In this document: piece by piece, positions 8,288-14,952 of the stretch | Layout of the letters: each line of letters begins with the position of its first letter | How positions within the stretch are numbered: the stretch's first letter is position 1 | Assembly: GCA_002339085.1 (NCBI GenBank) | Contig: DDDX01000014.1 | Span: 13,309 to 40,883, forward strand | Source: Cellvibrionales bacterium UBA1969 | GTDB taxonomy: Bacteria; Pseudomonadota; Gammaproteobacteria; Pseudomonadales; UBA7434 | Reading direction: 5' to 3' | Length of the DNA stretch: 27,575 nucleotides | Made by a program: the position numbers and the translations under genes | The notes under the pieces: model-generated | The model's database searches: none | The model's input: only the letters and a program-made list of their open reading frames with translations | What the model was told of the DNA's origin: nothing

Positions 8288-8626
8288 CTATATTGCTTCG
8301 CCACCTTTTTCACCTGTTCGAATTCGAACAGCTTCTTCAAGCGAAAAAACAAATATCTTCCCATCACCTATTTTTCCCGTGTTAGCGACAGATAAAATTG
8401 CCTCTATCGCTTGGTCATAAATATCATTCTTTACCGCAATTTCAAGTTTTACCTTAGGGAGAAAATCAACTATATATTCAGCTCCTCGGTAAAGCTCCGT
8501 ATGGCCTTTTTGCCGACCAAAACCTTTAACGTCAGTTACTGTAATACCTTCAACTCCTATATTCGACAATGCTTGCCTTACATCATCTAACTTAAAAGGC
8601 TTTAAAATTGCGGTAATAAACTTCAT
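8288..8626 (-). CDS. glnK: Nitrogen regulatory protein PII (first copy, upstream of amtB)
   Basis: A 112-residue PII protein with the uridylylation tyrosine Y51 in the T-loop GHTELYRGAEY, the B-loop NTGKIGDGKIF and the C-terminal RIRTGE. The ATG at 8624-8626 is preceded by a GGGGC sequence. It lies directly upstream of amtB and downstream of a sigma-54 promoter, the classic arrangement for the nitrogen-starvation-induced PII (GlnK). The differences from the second copy fall mainly after the T-loop, around residues 65-80 and 94-110. Whether one copy serves as the housekeeping GlnB cannot be decided without the rest of the genome. Confidence 0.97.
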   Translation of the reverse strand: MKFITAILKPFKLDDVRQALSNIGVEGITVTDVKGFGRQKGHTELYRGAEYIVDFLPKVKLEIAVKNDIYDQAIEAILSVANTGKIGDGKIFVFSLEEAVRIRTGEKGGEAI

Positions 8627-8717
8627 TTACGCCCCATTTTTATAAACGAATTCCGAATTGAGTCGGCTGCGAACTATTTTTTTAAATGTAAAAAAAATAA
8701 ATTCGCTAACAATCATT

Positions 8718-8736
8718 TTGCATGTGCCATGCCAGT
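8718..8736 (-). promoter_or_regulatory. Sigma-54 (-24/-12) promoter of glnK-amtB
   Basis: The minus strand reads CTGGCATGGCACATGCAA. The GG (8732-8733) and GC (8720-8721) are separated by exactly ten bases, as required at -24/-12. Transcription should begin near 8708, giving a leader of about 80 bases before glnK. This fits NtrC-dependent induction under nitrogen limitation. Confidence 0.8.
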
Positions 8737-8806
8737 AATTTTTTTTTATTTAAAAACATAGGCTTATATTAATATTATGCCGCTCGCCTTAAAATTAAGA
8801 GCTGCT

Positions 8807-8840
8807 ACGCACCAATATATAATCTTAACGCACCAATATA
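8807..8840. promoter_or_regulatory. 13-bp direct repeat, candidate NtrC half-sites
   Basis: ACGCACCAATATA occurs at 8807-8819 and again at 8828-8840, 21 bases apart (two helical turns). The GCACCAA core equals one arm of the NtrC dyad GCACCA-N5-TGGTGC, but the second arm is missing in both copies. The position, about 75-105 bases upstream of the -24 element, suits an enhancer. The sites also lie about 100 bases before ubiK, transcribed the other way. Confidence 0.5.
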
Positions 8841-8940
8841 GCGCTTTAATTATTTTGACTTTTACGATTTTATTAGCTCGGAACAAATGACGCACTTGAT
8901 CCATTAAACCACCTAATTAATAATGCTCTGGGAGAAAACT

Positions 8941-9201
8941 ATGACTGAAAAATTTGCCATCACCGATCTATTAAAACAAGCCGCTAGCCTGCTGCCTGCA
9001 AATGCAGCAGATATTCGCGATGAATTTGAACAGAACTTACGGCCATTAGTCGAAGCCAGTTTTGCCAAAATGAATCTTATTACTCGCGAAGAGTTTGACC
9101 AACATCTGGCTTTATTGTCGCGGCTAGAAGAAAAAACTGCGGCGCTTGAAGCGAAGCTTGAAGCCCTAAAGGCTTCAACAACTCATAAAAATCACCATTA
9201 A
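8941..9201 (+). CDS. ubiK: Ubiquinone biosynthesis accessory factor UbiK (BMFP family)
   Basis: An 86-residue protein of the UbiK/YqiC (membrane fusogenic, BMFP) family. It starts with an amphipathic helix (FAITDLLKQAASLLP), continues with DIRDEFEQNLRPLVEASFAKMNLITREEFD (split by DxxExxxR-type charges), and ends in a coiled coil (LLSRLEEKTAALEAKLEAL), the typical layout. UbiK assists the Ubi enzymes in aerobic ubiquinone synthesis. I chose the ATG at 8941, which follows GGGAG; the frame is open six codons further but without a ribosome site. It is divergent from glnK-amtB and is followed by the comM remnant, the same pairing as in Pseudomonas. Confidence 0.88.
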   Translation: MTEKFAITDLLKQAASLLPANAADIRDEFEQNLRPLVEASFAKMNLITREEFDQHLALLSRLEEKTAALEAKLEALKASTTHKNHH

Positions 9202-9232
9202 TATCAACAGCTAGAGCCCTCTCGCTCACATT

Positions 9233-9576
9233 GTCGACTTAGCCGAAGTAGCTGGTCAACCTTTGGCTAAACGCGCATTAGAAATCGCCGCTGCCGGCGG
9301 ACACAATTTACTGCTTATCGGACCGCCGGGCACAGGTGAGGCCGAGCTGGCATGACGGATTCTATCAATCACGCCACCCTTGAATTGCATTCAAGCCGCG
9401 CCCCTAAACAGCTAATTGCGATTGACTAACGTCATTCAAAAGAAGCTTTGGCGTTTTGAGCTCGACAAAAACCTGCCCAACTAAACCGATTAATGCATGA
9501 CGCTGATTATTAGAAAGTGCAACGAGTGGATCTAACGAGTGTAATCGAGACAATGAAATTAAGGCGGTTACAGTGA
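9233..9576 (+). pseudogene. comM: Decayed comM (Mg-chelatase-like AAA+ helicase) remnant
   Basis: Two pieces of ComM are still readable. At 9233-9355 one frame gives DLAEVAGQPLAKRALEIAAA, then GGHNLLLIGPPGTGEAELA and a stop; this is the ComM AAA+ entry, but with Glu in place of the Walker A Lys. At 9442-9576 another frame, broken by stops at 9457-9459 and 9511-9513, gives ARQKPAQLNRLMHDADY and then VDLTSVIETMKLRRLQ, resembling the ComM C-terminus. Intact ComM has about 500 residues, so most of the gene is deleted. ComM is a branch-migration helicase in natural transformation and normally follows ubiK. The N-terminal piece is secure; the C-terminal assignment is less so. Confidence 0.8.
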
Positions 9577-9580
9577 TAGC

Positions 9581-11314
9581 CTATTTATCGACGATGGACA
9601 GGTAGCTTGGTCTTGAGGTCGCGCCTTGTTGGCGCAGAAGTTTGGTAAAGTCATCGAAAGTAAGCGGCTCACTAAAAATAAAGCCCTGCATTTGATCGCA
9701 GTTATTTTCTATAAGAAAGTCTTTTTGACTCTCGGTCTCAACGCCTTCAGCAACGACTTTTAAGGTTAGTGCATGGGCTAAATGAATCATCGCTCGAACC
9801 ATGTTGGCACTGTCTTGATCATTAACCACTTTTTGAACATGGCTTTTATCTAGTTTTAAGGTGGTAATGGGTAATCGCTGTAACTGTGGCAATGAGGAAA
9901 AACCAGTGCCAAAATCGTCAAGTGAAAAACGAACCCCTCGCTTCTCCAGTTTCTGCATATCAGCGGCAATTTCAGCTAAGCTTTCAATCACATCGGTTTC
10001 GGCCAATTCAAATTCAAAACGCGAACCCGACACTTTATTAGCGCTTAAGATCGATTCGATCTTGGTCACAAAATTTGGCGCAATAAATTGCTCGTGAGCG
10101 ACATTAAATGAAATGCGTAAAGGGGCGAGTTTTAATTGATCCATCGCATTAATATCTTGACACAAACGATTCATCGCCCAGTAGCCCACCGACGATAATA
10201 AGCCCAGCTGTTTGGCGGGCAGTATAAATTCGTCGGGCAGTAACAAGCCTCGCTCAGGGTGATGCCAGCGAAGTAAGGACTCAGCGCCAATTATTTTTCC
10301 CGTTTGTAAAGAGATGCGCGGCTGAAAATACATCGCTAACTCGTCGTTATTAATCGCCGCACGCAGCTCAAGCTCTAGGCGACCTTGATCGAGCGCCTCA
10401 TTGTTCATTTGATCAGTGAAGAACCGGTAGGTAGACCCCTCCATGGCCTTCGCTTCATACATGGCCATATCAGCATGTTTAAGTAAAGTCTTTGCGTCGG
10501 TACCCGCTTCGGGATAAACCGCAATACCAATACTACTGCCAACACGAAGTTGTTGGCCATCAATATTAAATGGCTCGGTAATGACGTCTATGATTTTTTG
10601 AGCGACCATCACGGTATCATTGGTCGAATTAATTTTTTCAAGCAAGACCGTAAATTCATCCCCCCCAATTCTAGCCACCGAGTCTGTTCGGCGGATGCAT
10701 TGACTCAATCGCTCAGCAATACCTTGCACTAATTTATCACCAACATCATGGCCATGCATGTCATTGACGGTCTTAAATCCATCAAGATCTACGTACAGTA
10801 AGGCAAACGGACTGTCGCCTCGATCAGTACGTTGCAGCGCGCGATCCAAACGATCATTGAACAATAAACGATTTGGAATGCCCGTTAAGGCATCATAATG
10901 GGCTAAACGAGCCAGCTCGGATTCGGCTGATTTTCGATCCATAGCGTAGCGTATGGTTCGCTCAATCTGTACAGTATTGAGCTGATCTTTAATCAAATAA
11001 TCGGCTGCACCGCCGCGAATCGCAGCCTGATCAAGATCAGGATTGTCCTTCGCCGTTAAACACACAATAGGCGTCGAGCAGCCATGAGCGCTGGCGGCAC
11101 GCAATAATTCTTCACAAGTGTCTGGGGCGTGCTCATAATCGAGCAAAATAATATCGTGAATAGGGGCCAGCATGGCCTCTAATGCGTATTGATAATCTGC
11201 GCACCATGTCATTTCATAATCAGAAGCCGTCACATCGCCAAGCAGTCTCGCCATTTGGATGTATTGATCTCGATGAGCGTTAATCAATAAGGTTCTGATA
11301 GTGTTTTTTTGCAT
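9581..11314 (-). CDS. Response regulator with GGDEF and EAL domains (c-di-GMP turnover)
   Basis: A 577-residue cytoplasmic protein with three domains. The receiver domain (about 7-125) has phospho-acceptor D59 in IILLDYEHA. The GGDEF domain (about 136-300) has an intact RIGGDEF (G217-F221) and the inhibitory RxxD site RRTD (208-211). The EAL domain (about 312-565) has ESL at 345-347 in place of EAL, and keeps DDFGTGFSS. Both synthesis and hydrolysis of c-di-GMP therefore look possible; the Ala to Ser change leaves the metal-binding Glu. No histidine kinase is adjacent. A gene of this kind beside rep is also found in Pseudomonas (ProE region, from memory). Confidence 0.93.
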   Translation of the reverse strand: MQKNTIRTLLINAHRDQYIQMARLLGDVTASDYEMTWCADYQYALEAMLAPIHDIILLDYEHAPDTCEELLRAASAHGCSTPIVCLTAKDNPDLDQAAIRGGAADYLIKDQLNTVQIERTIRYAMDRKSAESELARLAHYDALTGIPNRLLFNDRLDRALQRTDRGDSPFALLYVDLDGFKTVNDMHGHDVGDKLVQGIAERLSQCIRRTDSVARIGGDEFTVLLEKINSTNDTVMVAQKIIDVITEPFNIDGQQLRVGSSIGIAVYPEAGTDAKTLLKHADMAMYEAKAMEGSTYRFFTDQMNNEALDQGRLELELRAAINNDELAMYFQPRISLQTGKIIGAESLLRWHHPERGLLLPDEFILPAKQLGLLSSVGYWAMNRLCQDINAMDQLKLAPLRISFNVAHEQFIAPNFVTKIESILSANKVSGSRFEFELAETDVIESLAEIAADMQKLEKRGVRFSLDDFGTGFSSLPQLQRLPITTLKLDKSHVQKVVNDQDSANMVRAMIHLAHALTLKVVAEGVETESQKDFLIENNCDQMQGFIFSEPLTFDDFTKLLRQQGATSRPSYLSIVDK

Positions 11315-11550
11315 GCTCTCACTGCGGCCGGCAAAGACCGATTCCTAGCTAAATCTGACAATTGTCAACACACCTTAATAATTGGCTAAAGCCTTATTAA
11401 CACTAGGCCAAATAGTTGCTTTTCGCCATTTATCAGGTGATTTTTTTAAGGTATTTTTCGTTCTTCTACCATCTTTCAAAAAATAACCTAATAGTTTCAC
11501 CGACTCGACTTAATGCCTGATAAACTATAGCTATTGGCAAACCAGCTCTT
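11315..11550. other. Divergent promoter region between GGDEF-EAL gene and rep
   Basis: A 236-base intergenic stretch that must contain the promoters of both divergent genes. It has A/T-rich tracts around 11440-11490. No hexamer pair or repeat is convincing enough to list separately. Confidence 0.35.
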
Positions 11551-13662
11551 TTGTTTATTGGCGACATTCCTCACCCGCTAAAAGGTAGATCAACACTCAT
11601 TAACGCTTCAACCCCTAATCCATTGGAAGGCCTTAATCCTGCACAAAAAAAGGCCGTTCGCTATACCGACGGTCCGCTATTAGTGCTGGCCGGCGCCGGC
11701 AGCGGAAAAACCAGCGTTATCACCCGCAAAATTGCTTGGCTAATTCAGCAATGCGGCTATCGAGCGCAGAATGTAACGGCTGTGACATTTACTAACAAAG
11801 CCGCTAGAGAAATGAAGGACCGGATTAGCAACTTATTGCCATACAATGACAGCCGCGGCCTTAGCATCTGCACTTTTCATCACTTAGGTCTTAAAATTAT
11901 TCAACGAGAGGCCTACGCTTTCGGGCGCAAATCAGGTTTTACCATCTTTGATGAGCAAGACAGCAAAGCCTTAATCAAGGAATTACTGCTCGATCACAGT
12001 AATGCTGGCGCTGATATCACCGAGCTGGCACAGCAACAAATTTCTCACTGGAAAAACCAATGTCAGCCTCCCGAAGCCTTGATTGGAAAAGCCGAAAGCC
12101 CACAAGAAGCTAGAATTGTAGAGCTTTATAGGCGCTATGAGCAAGCGCTTACTTCATACAACGCCGTTGATTTTGATGACTTGATAACATTGCCGGTGCA
12201 ACTTCTTGAAACTAATGAACAAGTTCGCCAGCGTTGGCAAGGAAAAATTCGTTATCTACTGGTTGATGAGTACCAAGATACCAATACCAGCCAATACCGC
12301 CTTGTTCAACTATTGGTTGGCGATCGAGGCAAACTCTCTGTGGTAGGCGACGATGATCAGTCTATTTATTCCTGGCGGGGGGCAAATCCTGAGAATCTTA
12401 TGCGACTCGAGTCCGACTTTAAAGGACTCAAAGTCATTAAGCTCGAACAAAACTATCGCTCTACCAACCGGATTCTTCGCGCAGCCAACACCTTAATCCA
12501 ACATAACTCGCACATTTACGACAAGCAATTATGGAGTGAAAAGGGCCTTGGCGATGCCATCGAGGTGATTCAAGTGGCGAATGAAGACGCGGAAACCGAA
12601 CTTATCGCCAATCAAATTATTGAACAGAAATTGTTGCTTGCCGCACGATTTAAACAATTTGCTGTCTTGGTGAGAAGCAACCATCAATCGAAGTTGCTTG
12701 AGCTCAAATTTCAGGCTAAGCAAATTCCTTATCACTTAACCGGTGGCACGTCCTTTTTTGCACGTAGTGAGATTAAAGATATTATGTGCTACCTCCGCGT
12801 TTTAGTTAATCCTGATGATGATGCCGCTTTTTTAAGAATCGTCAATGTGCCCCGTCGTAAGATCGGAATTAGCACACTAGAAACGCTGGGGCGATACGCT
12901 AGTCAACGTCACGTCAGTTTGTTTTCAGTGATTAATGAAATTGGCCTGCAACATGCCTTGCCAGTCGCTAGCTTTGACCGATTAAAACGTCTCAGCGATT
13001 GGTTTAGCGGCCTACAGCGACAAATTGAGAATGGCTTTGCCCGCCAGGCTATCGATGAGATGCTAGACGATATTGATTACTTAGGCTGGTTGCATCAAAA
13101 CAGTAGCAGCACTGCTGTGGCCGAACGCCGGATGGAAAATATTTACTTCTTAATTAACTCCATCTCCAAAGAATTGCGTAAACCAGTGGATGGTTCATCT
13201 TCAGAATCAGATGCTACAGAGGAAACAACCAACTTAGAAGATGTGATTAAAAAGCTGTTATTACTGGATTTACTCGACAAACAGTCCGAAGAGCAAGCCG
13301 ATGATAAGGTGCAAATCATGACCCTACATGCCGCTAAGGGCTTAGAATTCCCGCACGTCTATATCATGGGTTTCGAGGAGCAGATTTTACCGCACCGCAA
13401 TAGTGTCGACGAAGGCAATATTGAGGAAGAGCGCCGTTTAGCTTATGTTGGTATTACTCGCGCACAACAGACTCTGGCCTTAACCTGTGCGCGTAGGCGT
13501 AAGCAGTTTGGCGAGAAACTGCAGTGTCAAGTCAGTCGTTTTTTAGAGGAATTGCCTAGTGGTGACCTGCACAAGAGAGGCTTTAATGGTGCCGATGATG
13601 GCGTTGCGAATAAAACCAAAGGTGCGCAAACATTAGAAAGTTTAAGAGGCTTATTTGACTAA
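11551..13662 (+). CDS. rep: ATP-dependent DNA helicase Rep
   Basis: A superfamily 1A 3'-5' helicase that helps replication forks through bound protein. All motifs are visible: Walker A LAGAGSGKTS, motif Ia VTFTNKAAREMK, motif II VDEYQDTN, motif III GDDDQSIYSWRGA, motif IV LEQNYRST, motif V TLHAAKGLEFPHVY and motif VI YVGITRAQQ. The N-terminal GLNPAQKKAVRYTDGPLLV is the family's usual beginning. There is no ATG near it. The longest frame starts at TTG 11551 (703 residues); a TTG at 11623 would give 679 residues, nearer the usual length of about 670. Neither has a good ribosome site, so the start is uncertain. It converges on the cytochrome c5 gene with a 20-base gap. Confidence 0.95.
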   Translation: MFIGDIPHPLKGRSTLINASTPNPLEGLNPAQKKAVRYTDGPLLVLAGAGSGKTSVITRKIAWLIQQCGYRAQNVTAVTFTNKAAREMKDRISNLLPYNDSRGLSICTFHHLGLKIIQREAYAFGRKSGFTIFDEQDSKALIKELLLDHSNAGADITELAQQQISHWKNQCQPPEALIGKAESPQEARIVELYRRYEQALTSYNAVDFDDLITLPVQLLETNEQVRQRWQGKIRYLLVDEYQDTNTSQYRLVQLLVGDRGKLSVVGDDDQSIYSWRGANPENLMRLESDFKGLKVIKLEQNYRSTNRILRAANTLIQHNSHIYDKQLWSEKGLGDAIEVIQVANEDAETELIANQIIEQKLLLAARFKQFAVLVRSNHQSKLLELKFQAKQIPYHLTGGTSFFARSEIKDIMCYLRVLVNPDDDAAFLRIVNVPRRKIGISTLETLGRYASQRHVSLFSVINEIGLQHALPVASFDRLKRLSDWFSGLQRQIENGFARQAIDEMLDDIDYLGWLHQNSSSTAVAERRMENIYFLINSISKELRKPVDGSSSESDATEETTNLEDVIKKLLLLDLLDKQSEEQADDKVQIMTLHAAKGLEFPHVYIMGFEEQILPHRNSVDEGNIEEERRLAYVGITRAQQTLALTCARRRKQFGEKLQCQVSRFLEELPSGDLHKRGFNGADDGVANKTKGAQTLESLRGLFD

Positions 13663-13682
13663 CTAGGTCAGCGCTTATTTAA

Positions 13683-14129
13683 TTAAATACCTTCAAGCAT
13701 ATAATCAACCGCAATTTCAATCTCTTCATCCGAACATTTCGGGCATAGACCCTTAGCCGGCATGGCACCAATACCATTGATCGCATTGCTGTAGAGCATT
13801 TCTAGACCTTTGTCTAAACGCGTAGACCAAGCGGCAACATCTCGGAACTTCGGTGCGCCAGCAGCACCCGAGGTATGGCAGGCCATGCAACCCGAATTAT
13901 AAACCTCTTCTGCCGAACGAGGTCCACTAGGCGCTGCCATTAAAGCCTCTGCACAAGCATGACCTTCAATGCAAATATTACCAACTGCCTGAATACGCGA
14001 AATAATACCGTCTTCAACGGCTCCAGCCATTAAGGTATTAGGAATTAATGTAGTAGAGATAATTAATGCTGTTAAAGAAATAACGTTTCGTAAATCGTAT
14101 TGCCATCTTTTCAAAAAATTAAACCTCAT
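13683..14129 (-). CDS. Cytochrome c5-type monoheme c-type cytochrome
   Basis: A periplasmic electron carrier of 148 residues from the ATG at 14127-14129. It has a signal/anchor segment (VISLTALIISTTLIPNTLMA), one heme motif CMACH with TSGAAGAPKF after it, and the C-terminal AMPAKGLCPKCSDEEI. The methionine there is the likely axial ligand and the CxxC pair is a mark of the c5 family. The frame is open to 14228, but only from a TTG and adding an extra hydrophobic segment, so the internal ATG is preferred. The ribosome site is poor. A cytochrome c5 near rep matches the Pseudomonas order. Confidence 0.88.
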   Translation of the reverse strand: MRFNFLKRWQYDLRNVISLTALIISTTLIPNTLMAGAVEDGIISRIQAVGNICIEGHACAEALMAAPSGPRSAEEVYNSGCMACHTSGAAGAPKFRDVAAWSTRLDKGLEMLYSNAINGIGAMPAKGLCPKCSDEEIEIAVDYMLEGI

Positions 14130-14422
14130 TCTAAATAAATTATGTTTATATTTAAGGAAGACAATTATAACTAGCTGAGAAAAATACAAAAGTATAAATA
14201 AGTCCAAAGCTATCTTAATTTCATTCAAAAACTTAAAAGATATGCAAATAGAAACTTAGGTTTATACTTGTCCTCAAATAATTTGGATCTTAATATAGCA
14301 AGATTACTCTCTCAGAAAGTTGACTTAAATTTCAGCAGCTTTAATCGCCAAAAAAATACCCTCCAAACTTAAGTATATTTAAATATTCAATTAAATCAAT
14401 AGGTTAAATATAAATTCAGGTT
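14130..14422. other. AT-rich non-coding region before the riboswitch gene
   Basis: Nearly 300 bases that are distinctly AT-rich compared with the flanking genes. It should contain the minus-strand promoter of the cytochrome c5 gene. A possible extra plus-strand promoter (TTGACT near 14320, TAATCG 16 bases later) is weak. No gene is seen. Confidence 0.4.
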
Positions 14423-14450
14423 TTGCTTTGTTTAGAATTAATGCTATAAT
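14423..14450 (+). promoter_or_regulatory. Sigma-70 promoter of the riboswitch transcript
   Basis: A perfect -10 TATAAT (14445-14450) has a weak -35 TTGCTT (14423-14428) 16 bases upstream. The predicted start, 6-8 bases after the -10, falls at 14456-14458. That is exactly the 5' strand of the first riboswitch P1 helix, so the RNA would begin with the aptamer. Confidence 0.75.
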
Positions 14451-14455
14451 TGTAT

Positions 14456-14513
14456 CACGTTCATCTCTTAAGAGACGGAAGTAGATCAACCTATTTGATC
14501 GAAGGAACGCGTG
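14456..14513 (+). ncRNA. Glutamine riboswitch aptamer 1 (glnA / Downstream-peptide type)
   Basis: This segment carries the conserved blocks of the glutamine aptamer in order: CGTTCATC, GACGGAAGTAGAT and CGAAGGAACGCG. The helices can be drawn directly. P1 pairs CACG (14456-14459) with CGTG (14510-14513). P2 is TCTC (14464-14467) with GAGA (14472-14475). P3 is GATCAA (14484-14489) with TTGATC (14495-14500). The blocks match glnA RNA as I remember it from cyanobacteria, where it binds L-glutamine. The copy seems complete and is followed at once by a second one. Ligand and direction of control are inferred. Confidence 0.88.
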
Positions 14514-14518
14514 CACAG

Positions 14519-14598
14519 TAAACGTTCATTCTGTGTGCGACTCGTGCACAGGACGGAAGTAGATAGATAATCATTTATCTTTCGAAGGAACGCGTTAA
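14519..14598 (+). ncRNA. Glutamine riboswitch aptamer 2 (tandem copy)
   Basis: A second copy repeats the conserved CGTTCAT, GACGGAAGTAGAT and CGAAGGAACGCG while its variable stems differ in sequence, so helices are kept by compensatory change. P1 is AACG (14521-14524) with CGTT (14593-14596). P2 is longer: CTGTG (14531-14535) with CACAG (14547-14551), extended inside by TGCG/CGTG. P3 is AGATAA (14565-14570) with TTATCT (14575-14580). Only a few bases separate it from aptamer 1. Tandem arrangement is known for glnA RNAs and may sharpen the response. Confidence 0.88.
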
Positions 14599-14635
14599 GA
14601 AGCTAGCCCATCTTTGATGGGTTTTAATCTAAACG
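14593..14635 (+). promoter_or_regulatory. Probable riboswitch expression platform (terminator-like hairpin)
   Basis: Just after aptamer 2, CCCATC (14607-14612) pairs with GATGGG (14616-14621) across TTT and is followed by TTTTAATCT, a plausible though short-tailed terminator. In addition the P1 3' strand CGTTAAGA (14593-14600) can pair with TCTAAACG (14628-14635) at seven of eight positions, enclosing the hairpin and excluding P1. That gives a switch between an aptamer-closed state and a longer hairpin. Which state permits expression cannot be told by eye. Confidence 0.6.
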
Positions 14636-14653
14636 TAAACTGGAGGGCACGAC

Positions 14654-14818
14654 ATGTCTAATCTATATAGAGGCTTTAAAGTAACACCTACTAACTTAAA
14701 AAAACGTTTAATTTCTGAGCCTGGTATTTACCGAGGCACTAAGTTTAATGTTAATCAGTTAGAAAAGTCGTCTAAAGCATCGTCAGGTACATACCGCGGT
14801 GTTAATTGGGCAGCTTAG
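14654..14818 (+). CDS. 54-residue YRG-repeat protein (DUF4278-like) under glutamine riboswitch
   Basis: A small basic protein beginning MSNLYRGFKV and ending GTYRGVNWAA. The tripeptide YRG occurs at residues 5-7, 26-28 and 47-49, exactly 21 residues apart, each followed by a short hydrophobic/basic stretch (FKV, TKF, VNW). It has no signal peptide or membrane segment. The ATG has a strong GGAGG 8 bases upstream. YRG-type motifs recall DUF4278 small proteins of cyanobacteria, some of which lie behind glutamine riboswitches; I recall the cyanobacterial PII-binding protein PirA as being of this kind, but cannot check. Codon use is AT-rich. Reality as a gene is supported by the promoter, leader, Shine-Dalgarno and terminator; function is unknown. 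Confidence 0.88.
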   Translation: MSNLYRGFKVTPTNLKKRLISEPGIYRGTKFNVNQLEKSSKASSGTYRGVNWAA

Positions 14819-14826
14819 TTCCAAAT

Positions 14827-14856
14827 AAAAAAGGGGCTTTTAGCCCCTTTTTTTAT
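14827..14856 (+). terminator. Terminator of the YRG-protein gene, probably bidirectional
   Basis: GGGGCT (14833-14838) pairs with AGCCCC (14842-14847) across a three-T loop and is followed by eight T residues, starting about 15 bases after the stop codon. An A run on the other side gives the minus strand a T tail too, so it may also end the gcvTP transcript. Confidence 0.9.
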
Positions 14857-14952
14857 TTAAAAATAAAATCAAAATTTTAAACCTTTTAGAAATTCAAAGT
14901 TAGTTTACTTAAGAATCGCAAAGCATAATCCTACTTCCTAAAGAATAAGTCT

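Noticed and set aside
9233..9355. Short functional AAA+ protein from the comM fragment
   Set aside because: It lacks the Walker A lysine, stops after about 40 codons and has no start or ribosome site.
14456..14598. The repeated GGA motifs could be an RsmZ/CsrB-type small RNA
   Set aside because: The GGA-containing blocks are long, identical between copies and placed between helices as in glutamine aptamers, and a gene with its own ribosome site follows.
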